NCBI GenBank assembly: GCA_026193555.1
Contig: JAPHUU010000431.1
Location: 1-20,609, forward strand
DNA length: 20,609 bases
DNA from: Rhodanobacter sp.
Lineage (GTDB): Bacteria; Pseudomonadota; Gammaproteobacteria; Xanthomonadales; Rhodanobacteraceae
Reading direction: 5' to 3'
The stretch's first letter is position 1, and each line of letters opens with the position of its first letter. Under the pieces are notes generated by a model, which ran no database searches, was not told where the DNA came from, and saw only the letters and a list, made by a program, of their open reading frames with translations. Position numbers and translations under genes: made by a program. Shown here in pieces: positions 1-9,093 of this stretch.

Positions 1-879
1 CGCGGCCAGCACGTGCTGGCGGTGCGCCCGTTGTACGGCACCAGCGATCACCTGTTGAATTCGGGCCTGCTCGGCATCGCCACCCGCTGGGTCACGCCGG
101 AACAGGTCGCCGCGTCGGTCAACGCCGATACCGCGCTGGTGATCATCGAGACGCCGGGCAACCCGACCCTCGCTCTGGTCGACATCGCCGCCGTGGTGAG
201 AGCGGCCGGCTCCGTGCCGGTGCTGGTGGATTCCACCTTCGCCACGCCCGTGCTGCAGCAGCCGCTGGCGCTGGGCGCGACGCTGGTGCTGCACAGCGGC
301 ACCAAGTTTCTTGGCGGCCATGGCGATGTCATCGCCGGCGTGGTGGCCTGCAACGCGGAATGGGCCTCGGCGTTGCGCCAGGTGCGCGCGGCCACCGGCG
401 GGTTGCTGCATCCGCTCGGTGCCTATCTGTTGCATCGTGGGTTGCAGACATTGTCGTTGCGGGTGCTCAAGGCGCAGGAAAACGCACAGCGTCTGGCCGT
501 GAAACTGGCCACCCACCCGGCGGTGGCCAAGGTCTCCTATCCCGGCCTTGGCACGGTGGTCAACGCGCATCTGCTGGGTACGCAGATGCGCGGGCCGGGC
601 AGCCTGATGGCGTTCGATCTGCACGGTGGCCATGCCGCAGCCGGCATTGTCATGGCCGCGGTGAAGCTGGCCACACCGGCGGTGAGCCTGGGCTCGGTCG
701 ACACCCTGATCCAGCATCCGGCCGGACTCACCCACCGCGTTGTGGATGCTGCCACCCAGGCGCAGTGCGGGATCTTGCCGGGCCTGCTGCGGCTGTCCGT
801 TGGCATCGAACATGTCGATGACCTGTGGGCCGATCTGCGGCAGGCACTGGATTCGGTGCGCGGGCAGCAGGCGGCCTGA
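1..879 (+). CDS. PLP-dependent Cys/Met metabolism enzyme (cystathionine gamma-synthase/lyase-like), 5' truncated by window edge
   Basis: The reading frame is open from base 1, so the gene starts upstream of the window; the GTG at 13 is internal. About 292 residues are visible out of roughly 390 usual for the Cys/Met metabolism PLP enzyme family. A YGTSDHLL segment near the left edge corresponds to the phosphate-binding YG-T region. ETPGNPTL and the following VLVDSTFATP, with its cofactor-binding Asp, are family hallmarks. The SGTKFLGGHGD motif carries the lysine that forms the Schiff base with PLP (codon 304-306). Family members add cysteine to an activated homoserine, or cleave cystathionine or methionine, in the cytosol. 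The substrate cannot be decided from the visible part, so no gene symbol is given. The gene converges on mutS with a 52-base gap. Confidence 0.9.
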   Translation, partial: RGQHVLAVRPLYGTSDHLLNSGLLGIATRWVTPEQVAASVNADTALVIIETPGNPTLALVDIAAVVRAAGSVPVLVDSTFATPVLQQPLALGATLVLHSGTKFLGGHGDVIAGVVACNAEWASALRQVRAATGGLLHPLGAYLLHRGLQTLSLRVLKAQENAQRLAVKLATHPAVAKVSYPGLGTVVNAHLLGTQMRGPGSLMAFDLHGGHAAAGIVMAAVKLATPAVSLGSVDTLIQHPAGLTHRVVDAATQAQCGILPGLLRLSVGIEHVDDLWADLRQALDSVRGQQAA

Positions 880-899
880 GCACGGCCGGATTCGCCTGA

Positions 900-915
900 C
901 CTCCCCGCGGGGAGG
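900..915. terminator. GC-rich palindrome between convergent genes, possible bidirectional terminator
   Basis: CCTCCCCGCGGGGAGG is a perfect 16-base palindrome. It lies between the stop of the PLP enzyme (879) and the stop of mutS (932). A hairpin at this convergent junction could end transcription from both sides. There is no T-tract on either strand, so it is not a textbook intrinsic terminator. Confidence 0.3.
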
Positions 916-931
916 GGGCGCGGCTAGCCGT

Positions 932-3568
932 TCAGGTCAGCGCCTTCAGTCGATACAGCGCTTCCAGTGCTTCGCGCGGCGACAGCGTATCGGGATCGAT
1001 GTCGCGCAGGGCCAGCTCTGCCGCGGCGGGAGTGGGAGGGGCGAACAATCCGAGTTGTGGCGATTCGGCGGACGCCGCCGGCCTGGCGGCTTGCCCATGC
1101 ATGCCGCGCTCGAGTTCCGCCAGGGTTCGCCGTGCGTCGGCGATGACCGATTTCGGCAGACCGGCCAGCGCGGCGACCTGCAGGCCGAAGCTGCGGTTGG
1201 CCGGGCCATCCTTCACCGCATGCATGAACACCAGTTGCTCGCCGTATTCCACCGCATCGAGATGCACGTTGGCGATGCCGGGGTATTCGCCGGCCAGTTC
1301 GGTCAGCTCGAAGTAGTGCGTTGCGAACAGCGTGTAGGCGCGGCTGTTGCGGGCCAGATGCACGGCGGCAGCGCGGGCCAGTGACAGGCCGTCGTAGGTG
1401 CTGGTGCCGCGACCGACTTCGTCCATCAGCACCAGACTGTCGGCGGTGGCGTTATGCAGGATGTTGGCGGTCTCGCTCATCTCCACCATGAAGGTGGACT
1501 GGCCGCGGGAAAGGTCGTCGCCGGCGCCGATGCGGGTGAAGATGCGGTCGATCGGGCCGATCACCGCGCGTGAGGCCGGCACGTAGCTGCCGATGTGGGC
1601 GAGCAGCACGATCAATGCGCTCTGGCGCATGTAGGTGGACTTGCCGCCCATGTTCGGGCCGGTGATCACCAGCATGCGGCGATCATCGTCCAGTCGAAGA
1701 TCGTTCGGTTCGAACGGCTCGTCGCGCACCTTCTCCACCACCGGATGGCGACCTCGCTCGATGTGGATGCCGGCGTCGTCGGTGAGTTCCGGCGCACTCC
1801 AGTCCAGCGCCTCGGCGCGCTCGGCCAGGGTGGCGAGCACGTCGAGCTCGGCCATTGCGGCGGCGGCGACTTTCAGTGGCTCCAGCGTTCCGGTCAGCGT
1901 GTCGAGCAGTGCCTCGTACAGCGCGCGTTCGCGCATCAGCGAACGCTCCTTCGCCGACAGCACCTTGTCCTCGAAATTCTTCAGTTCCTCGGTGATGTAG
2001 CGTTCGGCGTTCTTTGTGGTCTGCCGGCGCGTGTAATGGGTGGGTGCCTTGTCGGACTGCGCCCGGCTGATCTCGATGTAGTAGCCGTGCACGCGGTTGT
2101 AACCGACCTTCAGCGTGTTGATGCCGCTGGCGGCCTTCTCGCGTTCCTCCAGCTCGACCAGATACTGGTCGGCATGGGTGGAGAGCCGGCGCAGCTCGTC
2201 CAGTTCGGCGTCGTAGCCTTCGGCGATCACCCCGCCATCGCGTTGCAGTACCGGCGGCTGCGCCACGACCGCGCGGGTGAGCAGGGCGGCGGTCTCGGCA
2301 TGGTCGCCGATGCGTTCGACCAGCGCATGCAGCAGCGGGCTGAGCTCTTGTTGAAGAGTGCGGCCATGGATGGCCGCTTCTTGATTTTCGCGATCAGGGA
2401 AGATCGCACTGGTGACACCCGGCGCGGCAGCCAGGCCATCGCGCAGGGTGGACAGGTCGCGCGGACGCGCCGAGCGCAGCGCCACGCGGGCCAGGATTCG
2501 CTCCAGATCGCCGATGCCGCGCAGTGTGTCGTGCAGGGGCGAGTAACCGCGACTGTCGATCAGCATGCCGATCGCCTGGTGGCGTCGGCGCAACAGCGCG
2601 CGCGCGCGCAGTGGCCGGTTCAACCAGCGACGCAGCAGGCGCGCGCCCATCGGCGTCACCGTCTCGTCCAGTACGCCAAGCAGGGTGTGCTCGGTGCGGC
2701 CGCTGGGATGGGTGTCCAGCTCCAGATTGCGACGGGTTGCCGCGTCCAGCGCGATCGTCTCGCTGGCGCTTTCCACCGCCATGCCGGTGAGGTGCGGCAG
2801 CGCGCTCTTCTGGGTTTCCTCGACATAGCTGAGCAGGCAGCCGGCGGCGGCAGTGGCCAGCAGCAGGCCATCCATGCCGAAGCCGCCGAGGTCGCGGGTG
2901 CCAAAGAAGCGGTTCAGTTCGCGCTTCGCCGCATCGACGTCGAAGTGCCACGGCGGACGCCGACGCAGGCCGGGCAGGCTGGCGACCAGCTTCGGCCAGA
3001 CCACGCTTTCGTCGACCAGTGTCTCGGCCGGCTGCAGGCGTGCCAACTCGGCAGCCAGCGCCTCGGCGTCGGGTACTTCGCTGAGCAGGAAGCGGCCGCT
3101 GGACAGGTCGACCCAGGCCAGTCCGTAGCCACTGCTGGCGCCGGCGGCGATCGCCAGCAGCAGGTTGTCGCGGCGATCCTCCAGCAGCGCCGCATCGGTC
3201 ACCGTGCCGGGCGTGATGATGCGCACCACCTTGCGCTCGACGATGCCCTTGGCCAGTGCCGGATCACCGATCTGCTCGCAGATCGCCACCGACTCGCCGA
3301 GGCGTACCAGCCGCGCCAGGTAATTTTCCGCCGCGTGATACGGCACGCCGGCCATCGGAATCGGCGCGCCGGCCGACTGGCCGCGCTGGGTCAGCGTGAT
3401 GTCGAGCAGCCGGGCCGCCTTGCGCGCGTCGTCGTAGAACAGCTCGTAGAAATCGCCCATCCGGAAAAACAGCAACACCTCGGGGTGCTCGGCCTTGGCG
3501 GCCAGGTACTGCCTCATGAAGGGCGTGTGCGCGACAGGCTTGTCGGTCGGCGCAGGCTTCTGGTTCAT
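932..3568 (-). CDS. mutS: DNA mismatch repair protein MutS
   Basis: The 878-residue product has the usual length for bacterial MutS. It binds base mismatches and small loops as a clamp and recruits MutL. The mismatch-reading Phe-x-Glu motif is at F40-Y41-E42 within [10 protein letters not shown]. The lever and clamp region includes the conserved [12 protein letters not shown] segment near residues 488-499. The C-terminal ABC-type ATPase has Walker [10 protein letters not shown] (637-645), Walker B LVLMDE (712-717) followed by GRGTS, and the FATHYFEL switch near 748-755. The ATG start is preceded by a purine-rich GAGAGAAA. All catalytic signatures are present, so the protein should be functional. 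The ORF antisense to it is a codon-bias shadow. Confidence 0.98.
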   Translation of the reverse strand: MNQKPAPTDKPVAHTPFMRQYLAAKAEHPEVLLFFRMGDFYELFYDDARKAARLLDITLTQRGQSAGAPIPMAGVPYHAAENYLARLVRLGESVAICEQIGDPALAKGIVERKVVRIITPGTVTDAALLEDRRDNLLLAIAAGASSGYGLAWVDLSSGRFLLSEVPDAEALAAELARLQPAETLVDESVVWPKLVASLPGLRRRPPWHFDVDAAKRELNRFFGTRDLGGFGMDGLLLATAAAGCLLSYVEETQKSALPHLTGMAVESASETIALDAATRRNLELDTHPSGRTEHTLLGVLDETVTPMGARLLRRWLNRPLRARALLRRRHQAIGMLIDSRGYSPLHDTLRGIGDLERILARVALRSARPRDLSTLRDGLAAAPGVTSAIFPDRENQEAAIHGRTLQQELSPLLHALVERIGDHAETAALLTRAVVAQPPVLQRDGGVIAEGYDAELDELRRLSTHADQYLVELEEREKAASGINTLKVGYNRVHGYYIEISRAQSDKAPTHYTRRQTTKNAERYITEELKNFEDKVLSAKERSLMRERALYEALLDTLTGTLEPLKVAAAAMAELDVLATLAERAEALDWSAPELTDDAGIHIERGRHPVVEKVRDEPFEPNDLRLDDDRRMLVITGPNMGGKSTYMRQSALIVLLAHIGSYVPASRAVIGPIDRIFTRIGAGDDLSRGQSTFMVEMSETANILHNATADSLVLMDEVGRGTSTYDGLSLARAAAVHLARNSRAYTLFATHYFELTELAGEYPGIANVHLDAVEYGEQLVFMHAVKDGPANRSFGLQVAALAGLPKSVIADARRTLAELERGMHGQAARPAASAESPQLGLFAPPTPAAAELALRDIDPDTLSPREALEALYRLKALT

Positions 3569-3647
3569 CGTGGTTTTCTCTCGGCGCTCGGGCTACGCGG
3601 GGGCAGCGCAGGACGTGGGCGGCACGGGCAACAGTGGACAACACGCA

Positions 3648-3676
3648 TGTGTAGCCCAGCGGACGCCGGGCGACAA
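3648..3676 (-). promoter_or_regulatory. Candidate sigma70-type promoter for mutS
   Basis: Read on the minus strand, TTGTCG (3676-3671) is followed after 17 bases by TACACA (3653-3648). This lies about 80 bases upstream of the mutS ATG and just downstream of the epimerase stop. The match is by eye and only moderate, and read-through from the epimerase gene is equally possible. Confidence 0.3.
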
Positions 3677-3709
3677 GTCATTGACTTTCCCGTCATGGCG
3701 ATGCGCCGA

Positions 3710-4708
3710 TCAGGCGGCCGGCCCGCGGCGCACGACGTGCCCGACCATGCCTTCGCGCTGCATCCAGCCCAGGGTGTCGGCCAGCAGCTTGTCCAGCGGC
3801 GTCTCGACATAGTCGAGTTCGCGTCGTGCCTTGGTCGAGTCCACGCGCAGCTTGTGGCAGGTCAACATGGCGCCTTCGGGGGTGATGTCGGGCTCCTTGC
3901 CGCTGATCCGCGACCAGGCGTCGGCCAGCCGGGCGAAGCTCATCAGGGCAAACGCGGGCATCGCGCCACGCGGCGTGCGCTTGCCCAGGGCCGTGCCCAC
4001 GCGATGCACGAAGTCGACGAAACTGGCCTGCTCGCCGCCGACGATATAGGCCTGCCCGAAGCGCTGGCGTTGCCACGCGCGCACCTGGGCCTTGGCGATC
4101 TCCCGCGCATCGGCAAAGGCGCCGATGCCCGGCGGAATGCCCGGCAGCTTCTCGCGGTCCACCATCATGATCAGTCGCGCCCAGTTGTGGCGGTCGCCAG
4201 GGCCCAGGATATGCGTCGGATTGAACACGATCCACGGCACGCCGGACCGGCGCACGGATTGTTCGGACAGGAACTTGGTGCGCTCGTAGTTGATCCAGCT
4301 CTCGCCGCCGCGCTGCGGCACCGACTCGTCCATGACGCCGTGCACCAGATGCGAGTAGGCCGCTACCGAGGACGTGTGCACGAAGGCAGCGACGCCCGCT
4401 GCCTCGGCGGCGCGCAGCAGGTGCCCGGTGCCGTCGACGTTGGTGGCTGTCTGCGCCGCTGCCCGGCGCCGCCACATGCTGGTGTCCGCTGCCGCATGGA
4501 ACACCGCATCGCACCCGACCATGGCCGACGTCAGGCTGGCCGGGTCGGTCAAATCGGCACGTGCCGGCAAGGCACCCGCAGCGGCGATCGCGGCATCGGA
4601 TTCGGGACGCCGCGACAGTGCCTTGACCGCGCAGCCGGCCGCGCGCAGTTCGCGCAGCAGATGTCCGCCAAGGAATCCGCTGGCGCCGGTCAGCAACACG
4701 GTAGTCAT
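3710..4708 (-). CDS. NAD(P)-dependent epimerase/dehydratase family protein (extended SDR)
   Basis: The 332-residue protein has an N-terminal Rossmann fold of the extended short-chain dehydrogenase/reductase type. The nucleotide-binding TGASGFLGGHLL lies at residues 7-18 and an Asp that likely begins the next cofactor contact at ADLTD (50-54). The catalytic Tyr and Lys are Y141 and K145 in YERTK, with the preceding serine in HTSSVAAYS (111-119). Relatives act on nucleotide sugars, dihydroflavonols or hydroxysteroids. The precise substrate cannot be read from the sequence. The gene stands 141 bases upstream of mutS on the same strand; a functional link to mismatch repair is not implied. Its ATG is the first base triplet after a 245-base gap to the divergent DUF1993 gene. 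Confidence 0.9.
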   Translation of the reverse strand: MTTVLLTGASGFLGGHLLRELRAAGCAVKALSRRPESDAAIAAAGALPARADLTDPASLTSAMVGCDAVFHAAADTSMWRRRAAAQTATNVDGTGHLLRAAEAAGVAAFVHTSSVAAYSHLVHGVMDESVPQRGGESWINYERTKFLSEQSVRRSGVPWIVFNPTHILGPGDRHNWARLIMMVDREKLPGIPPGIGAFADAREIAKAQVRAWQRQRFGQAYIVGGEQASFVDFVHRVGTALGKRTPRGAMPAFALMSFARLADAWSRISGKEPDITPEGAMLTCHKLRVDSTKARRELDYVETPLDKLLADTLGWMQREGMVGHVVRRGPAA

Positions 4709-4953
4709 GATCTGGCCTGTTGGGTGTGGAAACGATGCATTGGACGAATCATCAAGCTAGCACGGCATCCGACCGGCAGAAAACGCAGTCTGGCCGTTTC
4801 ACCGGGACATTCGCGCCCCATCGGCGCGGCCGCCCCGCGGGGCAGTCCGGCGCACGATGCCGGCGAGGAGCCCGCACTGTCGTCGGCATGGTGACGCAGC
4901 GGTCAAGCGGTTACGCTGCAGCCCTCATTCACCGCGGCACCAGGGAAATCACC
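4709..4953. other. Divergent intergenic region, epimerase / DUF1993
   Basis: The region presumably holds promoters for both neighbours, but no convincing -35/-10 pair is visible. A short GC palindrome (CCCCGCGGGG) lies near 4831-4841. An open frame runs through it into the DUF1993 gene but lacks a plausible start, and its composition does not resemble protein. Confidence 0.4.
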
Positions 4954-5463
4954 ATGAGCGACATGATGTACGCCAGTTCCATTCCCGTCTTCAAACAGAT
5001 GCTGGGTAGCCTCGATGCGATCCTGGCCAAGGCAGAGGTGCATGCGGTCGACAAGAACATCGAGGCTTCGGCGTTGACCGAGGCGCGGCTGTTTCCTGAC
5101 ATGTTTCCCTTGAGCAGGCAGGTGAAGGTCGCCTGCGACTTCGCGCGCGGCGTGTCGGCGCGTCTGGCCGGCGCCGATGTGCCCAAGTACGACGACGATG
5201 AGCAGGGCTTCGCGCAGCTGCGCGGGCTGGTCGCACGCACGATCGCCTTCATCGACGGTTTCAGTCCGGCCCAGTTCGAAACGGCCGCGCAGCGCGAGAT
5301 CGTCACCCGGCCGGGTACGCCCAAGGAGCGTCGCTTCAACGGGCAGGCCTATCTGCTGAGTTATGGTTTGCCGCAGTTCTTCTTCCACGTCACCACGACG
5401 TATGCGCTGCTGCGCCACAACGGCATCGAGATCGGCAAGCGGGATTACATGGGTCAGTATTGA
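4954..5463 (+). CDS. DUF1993 family protein
   Basis: The 169-residue product matches the length and conserved features of the DUF1993 family as I know them: an N-terminal helix MYASSIPVFKQMLGSL, a LFPDMFPLSRQV segment near residues 46-60, and a C-terminal LPQFFFHVTTTYALLRHNG stretch (about 140-158). It is predicted to be all-helical and cytosolic, with no signal peptide. The biochemical function of the family is not established; resemblance to DinB-like four-helix proteins is only a suggestion. The frame is open further upstream. The ATG at 4954 is chosen because GGGAAA precedes it at a normal distance and because family similarity begins there. Confidence 0.88.
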   Translation: MSDMMYASSIPVFKQMLGSLDAILAKAEVHAVDKNIEASALTEARLFPDMFPLSRQVKVACDFARGVSARLAGADVPKYDDDEQGFAQLRGLVARTIAFIDGFSPAQFETAAQREIVTRPGTPKERRFNGQAYLLSYGLPQFFFHVTTTYALLRHNGIEIGKRDYMGQY

Positions 5464-5475
5464 GCGGTTGGCTGG

Positions 5476-5518
5476 AAGCCGAACCCGGGCCGATCCGGCC
5501 TTGCGAGTGGGCTTTTTT
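5476..5518 (+). terminator. Probable intrinsic terminator after DUF1993 gene
   Basis: Twelve bases after the stop codon, AAGCC (5476-5480) can pair with GGCTT (5510-5514). A GGCCG/CGGCC mini-hairpin lies within the enclosed sequence, and the structure ends in a run of six T (5513-5518). The stem is interrupted, but its position and T-tract fit Rho-independent termination. Confidence 0.5.
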
Positions 5519-5615
5519 CGATACCGTCGCGTTTGTCCCGCGTACTTCATGTCTGGCGTGGCAGGGCCGGCGAGGAGACGTTGAGGCTGCACGGATCAGA
5601 AGCGCTGGCGCTTCA

Positions 5616-5652
5616 GGGTAGCTGTCCTTTGCGTCGCCAGGGACAGCTACCC
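5616..5652. repeat. 12-bp perfect inverted repeat between convergent genes
   Basis: GGGTAGCTGTCC (5616-5627) is repeated inverted as GGACAGCTACCC (5641-5652), with a 13-base spacer. It sits downstream of both the DUF1993 gene (plus) and the lysine-rich small gene (minus), 26 bases beyond the stop of the latter. No T-tract follows. It could end transcription of the minus-strand gene or be a remnant of a palindromic repeat: both arms carry GTAG near the outer edge, as REP elements do. Confidence 0.5.
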
Positions 5653-5678
5653 GAATGCGCTGGCCCTGACTGCCGGCG

Positions 5679-5780
5679 TCACTGGTTCTTTTTCTTTTCC
5701 TGCTTGGCCGCCTTCTTCTCTTTCATGGTCTTGGCCGGTTTTTTCTTCTCGCTCTTCTTTGAATCCATGCCCTTGCTCAT
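5679..5780 (-). CDS. Lysine-rich small protein, 33 residues
   Basis: A short minus-strand frame starts with ATG at 5780 and stops with TGA at 5679. It encodes 33 residues beginning MSKGMDSKKSEKKKPAK; 14 of 33 are lysine and 3 are glutamate, and there are no aromatic residues. GGAG lies six bases upstream of the ATG, a good ribosome binding site. The alternating K/E/A pattern resembles very short MSKG...KKEKK hypothetical proteins that I recall from Proteobacteria. A nucleic-acid or ribosome-associated role is only a guess from the charge. An alternative 71-codon frame on the same strand (5647-5862) overlaps it, but its His/Pro/Gln-rich translation looks spurious. Confidence 0.72.
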   Translation of the reverse strand: MSKGMDSKKSEKKKPAKTMKEKKAAKQEKKKNQ

Positions 5781-5820
5781 GCTGTTCTCCGGGAGGTGGA
5801 TGGTGCGGTTGTCGGTGTGG

Positions 5821-5850
5821 AAAATACTGGCAGCCAGGCGTCCGTTGCCA
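5821..5850 (-). promoter_or_regulatory. Candidate promoter of the lysine-rich small gene
   Basis: On the minus strand, TGGCAA (5850-5845) precedes TATTTT (5826-5821) with an 18-base spacer. It lies about 40 bases upstream of the small gene's ATG. Both hexamers are imperfect. Confidence 0.25.
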
Positions 5851-5930
5851 GATGGACGTCACCGGCGGCGCAGGGGGAAGTTTACGCTGCTATCGGTGGC
5901 CTTGGCGGGGTTGCCTGCAACCGCGTCGCG

Positions 5931-5953
5931 GGTCGAGGCGGGCCCGCCCGACC
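5931..5953. other. GC-rich hairpin downstream of HDOD gene
   Basis: GGTCG (5931-5935) pairs with CGACC (5949-5953) and encloses a GGCG/CGCC stem with one bulged A. It lies 57 bases beyond the HDOD gene's stop on the minus strand, and the downstream side lacks a T-tract. It may stabilise or end the HDOD transcript. Nothing else is recognisable in 5781-6009. Confidence 0.3.
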
Positions 5954-6009
5954 GGGCTGCTCCGAAATGGGCGCGGATGACGCGCGGCTGCCGTCGTGCG
6001 AGCAGCAAC

Positions 6010-7107
6010 TCAGTCCGCAGGCTCCTCGCTGCCGTCAAACTGGTGGCGCAAGTCCTGCTGGCAACCGTCCACGAGAGAGGGGGCATAGACCTCGGGCCAG
6101 CTGCGACTCAAGTCGAGGTCGGTGGGCAGCCGCTCGTGTTCGGTCAGCAGGCGTGCCATGGCCAGCACGTCGGCGCAGGCGAGGGCCTTGGCGAGCGGCG
6201 ACGCATCTCGTGCAGGGCCATCGAACTGACGTGTCGTCAGCGCCTCGATGACGTTCGCCGGCAACTGCCAGTACTCCGCTGCCTGCACCGTCAACTTCGC
6301 GGCGAGCTGCGCGCAGGCGTCGAGAAATTTTCCTGAAACCGACATTTGCTCACCCGGAATCAAGGGCGCCAGCAGGCGCACCATCGCGCCGGCGCCGGCA
6401 TGACTGACGATGCCGGCCAGATAGGTTTCGAAAGCATCACAGCCGGCATATCTTCCCAGCCAGGTACAGGCATGCGCACAGCGTTCGGAGTGCTGCCACA
6501 GACGCTCGCCGGCGATCTGACTGCGGGTGCCGGCGTTGTCAAGCAGGACCGGCTTCATGACATGCTCGGTCAGCACGCGACGCAGGCCATCCTGGCCCAG
6601 CAGGATCACGGCATGGCGCAGGCTCCTGACCGGTTGCACAGAACGGTACATCGCACTGCGGGTGACCCGCATGACTTCACCGACCATCAGTGGGTCGCGG
6701 CCGACCAGCCTGGCCCACTGTTTGCCCGCCGCATCATCGCTCTTCAGCATCCGCATCAATTGCGGCAGCACGGTCGGCGGCCGTGGCAGGTTGCGTATGT
6801 CGAAGTCCGTGCTGAGCACTTCCAGCCGCGCGAGCATGGCCAGTTCGGCCGTGCCGGGTTCGCTGCCCCGGCAGTCGGGCAGGTCGAACACGAATTGAAA
6901 GAAACGGGTGTGGACCTGCCCGGCCAGTATCGGTGATGGGGACGCTGCTGGGGTCTGGCATGAAGCAGGCGCGATCGCCCGTGCCCGCTGCATGGGAATC
7001 ATGGGCCCGGCACGGTCCGGATCCTCCTCCGGGCTGCCAAGCAGGCGCCGCCACTTGCTGACCATCAGCGTTTGTCCCATCTCCTTGTCTGCCTGGGTTC
7101 CGGTCAC
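6010..7107 (-). CDS. HDOD domain-containing protein
   Basis: The frame gives 365 residues. An LPRPPTVLPQLMRMLKSDD segment at about 107-125 followed by VGRDPLMVGEVMRVTRSAMY (135-154) and a SLRHAVILLGQDGLRRVL segment is the classical opening of an HDOD domain. This is the HD-related output domain without the metal-binding His-Asp pair, found in bacterial signalling proteins. The domain extends to about residue 300. No receiver, EAL or GGDEF domain is attached. Residues 1-100 are low-complexity and weakly conserved in appearance. The start is uncertain: GTG at 7107, ATG at 7080 (AAGGAG directly abuts it) and ATG at 7065 are all possible. The gene follows the pseudouridine synthase-like gene on the same strand with a 53-base gap, so co-transcription is possible. 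Confidence 0.85.
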   Translation of the reverse strand: MTGTQADKEMGQTLMVSKWRRLLGSPEEDPDRAGPMIPMQRARAIAPASCQTPAASPSPILAGQVHTRFFQFVFDLPDCRGSEPGTAELAMLARLEVLSTDFDIRNLPRPPTVLPQLMRMLKSDDAAGKQWARLVGRDPLMVGEVMRVTRSAMYRSVQPVRSLRHAVILLGQDGLRRVLTEHVMKPVLLDNAGTRSQIAGERLWQHSERCAHACTWLGRYAGCDAFETYLAGIVSHAGAGAMVRLLAPLIPGEQMSVSGKFLDACAQLAAKLTVQAAEYWQLPANVIEALTTRQFDGPARDASPLAKALACADVLAMARLLTEHERLPTDLDLSRSWPEVYAPSLVDGCQQDLRHQFDGSEEPAD

Positions 7108-7160
7108 GCTCTCTTATCGGCACCGTTCAGGAAAAATGTAACTTGCGGCGACCCAACCCC

Positions 7161-7883
7161 TCAGATTCGCTCGGTCGGTGCCAGGTAGCGCCACTGTCCA
7201 GGCGGCATCCTGGCCAGCGGAATGCGGCCCACCCGCAGGCACTTCATGGACACCACCGCGAGGCCGACGGCATGGCACATCGGCTCGATCTGGGTTGGCG
7301 CCAGCCCCTTGAAGGCGAAGCGCAGCCGCTGCTCGCTCTGCCAGCTGACCTTGATCGGCGGCATCGCGTAGTTGTTGAAGCGCAGACCGTGATTGAGCAG
7401 CGCCAGCCCCTCGGGGGACAGCTCACCGCTGACCTCGACCACGAACTCCTGCTCGACCCGGTCGATGTCCTCGGTGAGCTTGCGGGTCACGCGCCAGTCC
7501 TGAGTGAAAATCAGCAGGCCGCTGGCCTCGGTCGGCAGCGACAGTGGTGAGGTCAGCCGTTGCAGGTGGCGCTTCAGCGGGCGCACGCCGGACGGGTCAT
7601 CGGGCCAACGGCTGTCCGGCGTGACCAGCGCGCGGGCGGGGTTCGGGCCGCTGCCGGCGTCGTAGCCGACGGGCTTGTGCAGCACCAGGGTCGCCGGCTC
7701 GGTAGCGATCAGCCGGGCGCCGGGATCGAGCTCGACGGTTTGCGAGTCCACCATGAACTGCGGCTCTTCGACCACCACGCCATCGACTCGCACCCAGCCG
7801 CCCTCGATGTACTGCTCCGCTTCGCGTCGCGAGCACTGGGTCAGCGCGACGACGCGTTTGGCAAGGCGAACGGGTTCGGTCAT
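7161..7883 (-). CDS. S4-domain pseudouridine synthase-like protein (RsuA/RluE/RluF group), atypical active site
   Basis: The 240-residue product has an N-terminal S4 RNA-binding domain (about 2-50, with [19 protein letters not shown]), the LHKPVG motif (68-73) and a C-terminal [18 protein letters not shown] segment typical of RsuA/RluE/RluF-type enzymes, which convert uridine to pseudouridine in rRNA. The normal catalytic motif is GRLDxxTxGLL. Here the aligned segment is [11 protein letters not shown] (114-124), so the nucleophilic Asp appears replaced by Pro117, with Glu119 nearby. Activity is therefore doubtful. The ATG at 7883 is chosen because the S4 homology begins there; an in-frame ATG ten codons upstream is possible. 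The much longer open frame reaching 8945 is antisense to the flavin oxidoreductase. Confidence 0.85.
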   Translation of the reverse strand: MTEPVRLAKRVVALTQCSRREAEQYIEGGWVRVDGVVVEEPQFMVDSQTVELDPGARLIATEPATLVLHKPVGYDAGSGPNPARALVTPDSRWPDDPSGVRPLKRHLQRLTSPLSLPTEASGLLIFTQDWRVTRKLTEDIDRVEQEFVVEVSGELSPEGLALLNHGLRFNNYAMPPIKVSWQSEQRLRFAFKGLAPTQIEPMCHAVGLAVVSMKCLRVGRIPLARMPPGQWRYLAPTERI

Positions 7884-7911
7884 CGGGGTGCCATGCAGAG
7901 AGGTGGGGGCC

Positions 7912-7917
7912 ATTGTA
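7912..7917 (-). promoter_or_regulatory. Candidate -10 box (TACAAT) of the pseudouridine synthase-like gene
   Basis: TACAAT on the minus strand lies 28 bases upstream of the chosen ATG, which gives a short leader. No good -35 is visible. The same hexamer occurs at a similar distance before yaeQ and the RsmC-like gene. It overlaps the alternative upstream ATG, which argues for the start at 7883. Confidence 0.3.
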
Positions 7918-7997
7918 GGGGCCACAGGGCGCGCTATCCGCTGGCAATCGCCGCGACAGCCCCCAGATCGTGGGCTTCCGTTGCAAGAGCGCGCGCG

Positions 7998-8987
<990 letters not shown>

Positions 8988-9050
8988 CGGGACTGCATGC
9001 CGGCTGACCGTCTACCTTCCCCAAAAGGCTGGTGAGCACCGCCGATCAGC

Positions 9051-9056
9051 CATAAT
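9051..9056 (+). promoter_or_regulatory. Candidate -10 box (CATAAT) for the RIO kinase gene
   Basis: CATAAT overlaps an upstream in-frame ATG at 9055 and lies 37 bases before the ATG at 9094. If it is a real -10 element, it favours the shorter protein. No strong -35 is seen. Confidence 0.25.
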
Positions 9057-9093
9057 GGGCATTATTCCACGAACCATTGAAGCTCTCTCACGC

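Noticed and set aside
1595..4894. 1099-codon plus-strand open frame across mutS and the epimerase gene
   Set aside because: It is antisense to two genes with clear motifs. Its Gln/His/Arg/Gly-rich translation shows no domain and is typical of the reverse frame of GC-rich codon usage.
5647..5862. 71-codon minus-strand frame over the lysine-rich small gene
   Set aside because: Its His/Pro/Gln/Glu-rich sequence lacks a good ribosome site, while the overlapping 33-codon frame has one and a coherent composition.
9055..9093. Upstream in-frame ATG for the RIO kinase
   Set aside because: Family similarity begins at MKTPK (9094), and a candidate -10 box overlaps the upstream ATG.
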